A stretch of DNA of 64,000 bases from Moheibacter lacus (GTDB lineage: Bacteria > Bacteroidota > Bacteroidia > Flavobacteriales > Weeksellaceae). This document shows, piece after piece, positions 63,413-64,000 of this stretch. The DNA lies in assembly GCF_014042165.1 (NCBI RefSeq), contig NZ_JACDZE010000003.1, forward strand, positions 11,568-75,567. Direction: 5' to 3'. Within the stretch, counting starts at the first letter, position 1. Each line of letters begins with the position of its first letter. The position numbers and the translations under genes were made by a program. A model generated the notes under the pieces. It saw only the letters and a program-made list of their open reading frames with translations. It did no database searches and was not told where the DNA came from.

Positions 63413-64000
63413 CTACTTTTTCTTTTTAAATCTAAATTGTTTATTAGAGTTATTGGCTTTTGGGTTTGAATGGTCTTTGGGTTTGCGACTAGGTCTGGCT
63501 TGTTTTTGTTTAGGCGGTGAAAGTTCGAAGTTTTCCATAGGGAATGGATGATTTTTTACTTCCGGAATTTTGATGCCAATGGTTTTTTCGATGTCTTTTA
63601 CATAGGCCTTTTCATCAATGTCACATAAAGAAATCGCTACACCTTCTGCACCGGCACGTCCACCACGACCTATTCTGTGCACATAGGTTTCCGGGATATT
63701 TGGGATTTCAAAATTGACTACATATTTCAGCAAATCGATGTCGATTCCTCTCGCGGCAATGTCCGTCGCGACTAGAATCTGAATCTTTTTGTTTTTAAAA
63801 TTGTTCAGTGCATTTTGACGTGCATTTTGGGATTTATTGCCATGAATGGCTGCGCCAGTAATCCCTAATTTAGAAAGTGCTCTCACCAATTTATCAGCAC
63901 CGTGTTTGGTACGTGTAAAAACCAAAGTACTCTCTTTGGTGTTTTCTTTTAATAATTGATGTAACAATTTGATTTTGTTTCCTTTATCTACAAAATAAAT
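63413..64000 (-). CDS. DEAD-box RNA helicase, RhlE-like (C-terminal part, partial)
   Basis: The C-terminal helicase lobe runs off the right edge; 195 codons are visible, starting IYFVDKGNKIKLLHQLL at the edge. Helicase motifs are STLVFTRTK (IV), VATDIAARGID (V) and YVHRIGRGGRAG (VI, with GG where many relatives have TG). The basic tail PPKQKQARPSRKPKDHSNPK ends in RFKKKK, typical of RhlE-group proteins that bind RNA. The N-terminal lobe with the DEAD motif is outside the window. Confidence 0.88.
   Translation of the reverse strand: MYFVDKGNKIKLLHQLLKENTKESTLVFTRTKHGADKLVRALSKLGITGAAIHGNKSQNARQNALNNFKNKKIQILVATDIAARGIDIDLLKYVVNFEIPNIPETYVHRIGRGGRAGAEGVAISLCDIDEKAYVKDIEKTIGIKIPEVKNHPFPMENFELSPPKQKQARPSRKPKDHSNPKANNSNKQFRFKKKK

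Noticed and set aside
1-64000. tRNA or rRNA genes
   Set aside because: No cloverleaf with a GGTTCGAATCC-type arm and no rRNA landmarks were noticed in the gaps; this was done by eye and could miss one.

Overview
The window is about 37% GC by eye and reads as a chromosomal segment of a Flavobacteriales bacterium (Bacteroidota), probably Weeksellaceae or a close relative. The evidence is a type IX secretion C-terminal tail, a GLPGLI protein next to a TonB-type outer-membrane protein, a bacterial TamB next to tsaD, an eglycosyl-type single-chain GlyRS, the rpsL-rpsG-fusA-rpsJ order without tuf, and many copies of the Bacteroidota -7 promoter element TAnnTTTG. No tRNA, rRNA or CRISPR array was seen.

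Layout. 1-3.75 kb: a sulfide-oxidation and sulfur-transport cluster (type II sulfide:quinone oxidoreductase, YeeE/YedE permease half, a frameshifted OprD-like porin, and the start of a probable DUF6691 permease half). Two promoters in it share one operator. A truncated RteC next to it suggests the edge of an integrated conjugative element. 3.77-9 kb: glyQS, a NatAB-like ABC exporter, and the YtxH / holin-X / small-protein envelope-stress trio. 9-21 kb: aminotransferase, murB, a PKS-like methyltransferase, rsmE-tsaD, tamB, an Lrp regulator, a NUDIX-winged-helix regulator. 21-28.8 kb: trxB, acyl-CoA desaturase, DUF4442 protein, a T9SS cargo protein, lon, idi-queD.

28.9-44.8 kb: the str operon (rpsL, rpsG, fusA, rpsJ) ends at a strong terminator. 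About 6.2 kb later the S10/spc genes resume at rplC with their own promoter and a structured leader, then stop after rpsN at hairpins. The intervening DNA holds a histidine kinase / response regulator / family-2 glycosyltransferase group, a small coiled-coil protein, a HigBA toxin-antitoxin pair and three kinds of REP-like repeat. The usual continuous r-protein superoperon is therefore broken twice here.

44.9-54.5 kb: acetyltransferase, alr, M20 amidohydrolase, kbl, methyltransferase, serine hydrolase, UlaG-like metallo-hydrolase, PaaE-like reductase, small membrane protein. 54.6-58.5 kb: a small secreted protein whose promoter spacer is a 19-T tract (candidate phase-variable switch), followed by a GLPGLI protein and a TonB-type outer-membrane protein. 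58.5-64 kb: dcp-type M3 peptidase, a decayed gene end with its terminator, a second two-component system, and the C-terminal part of a DEAD-box helicase running off the window.

The most notable signals are the shared Crp/Fnr-like operator of the sulfur cluster, the split ribosomal operon with leader RNA, and the poly-T promoter. No wholly new multi-gene system was proven from sequence alone.
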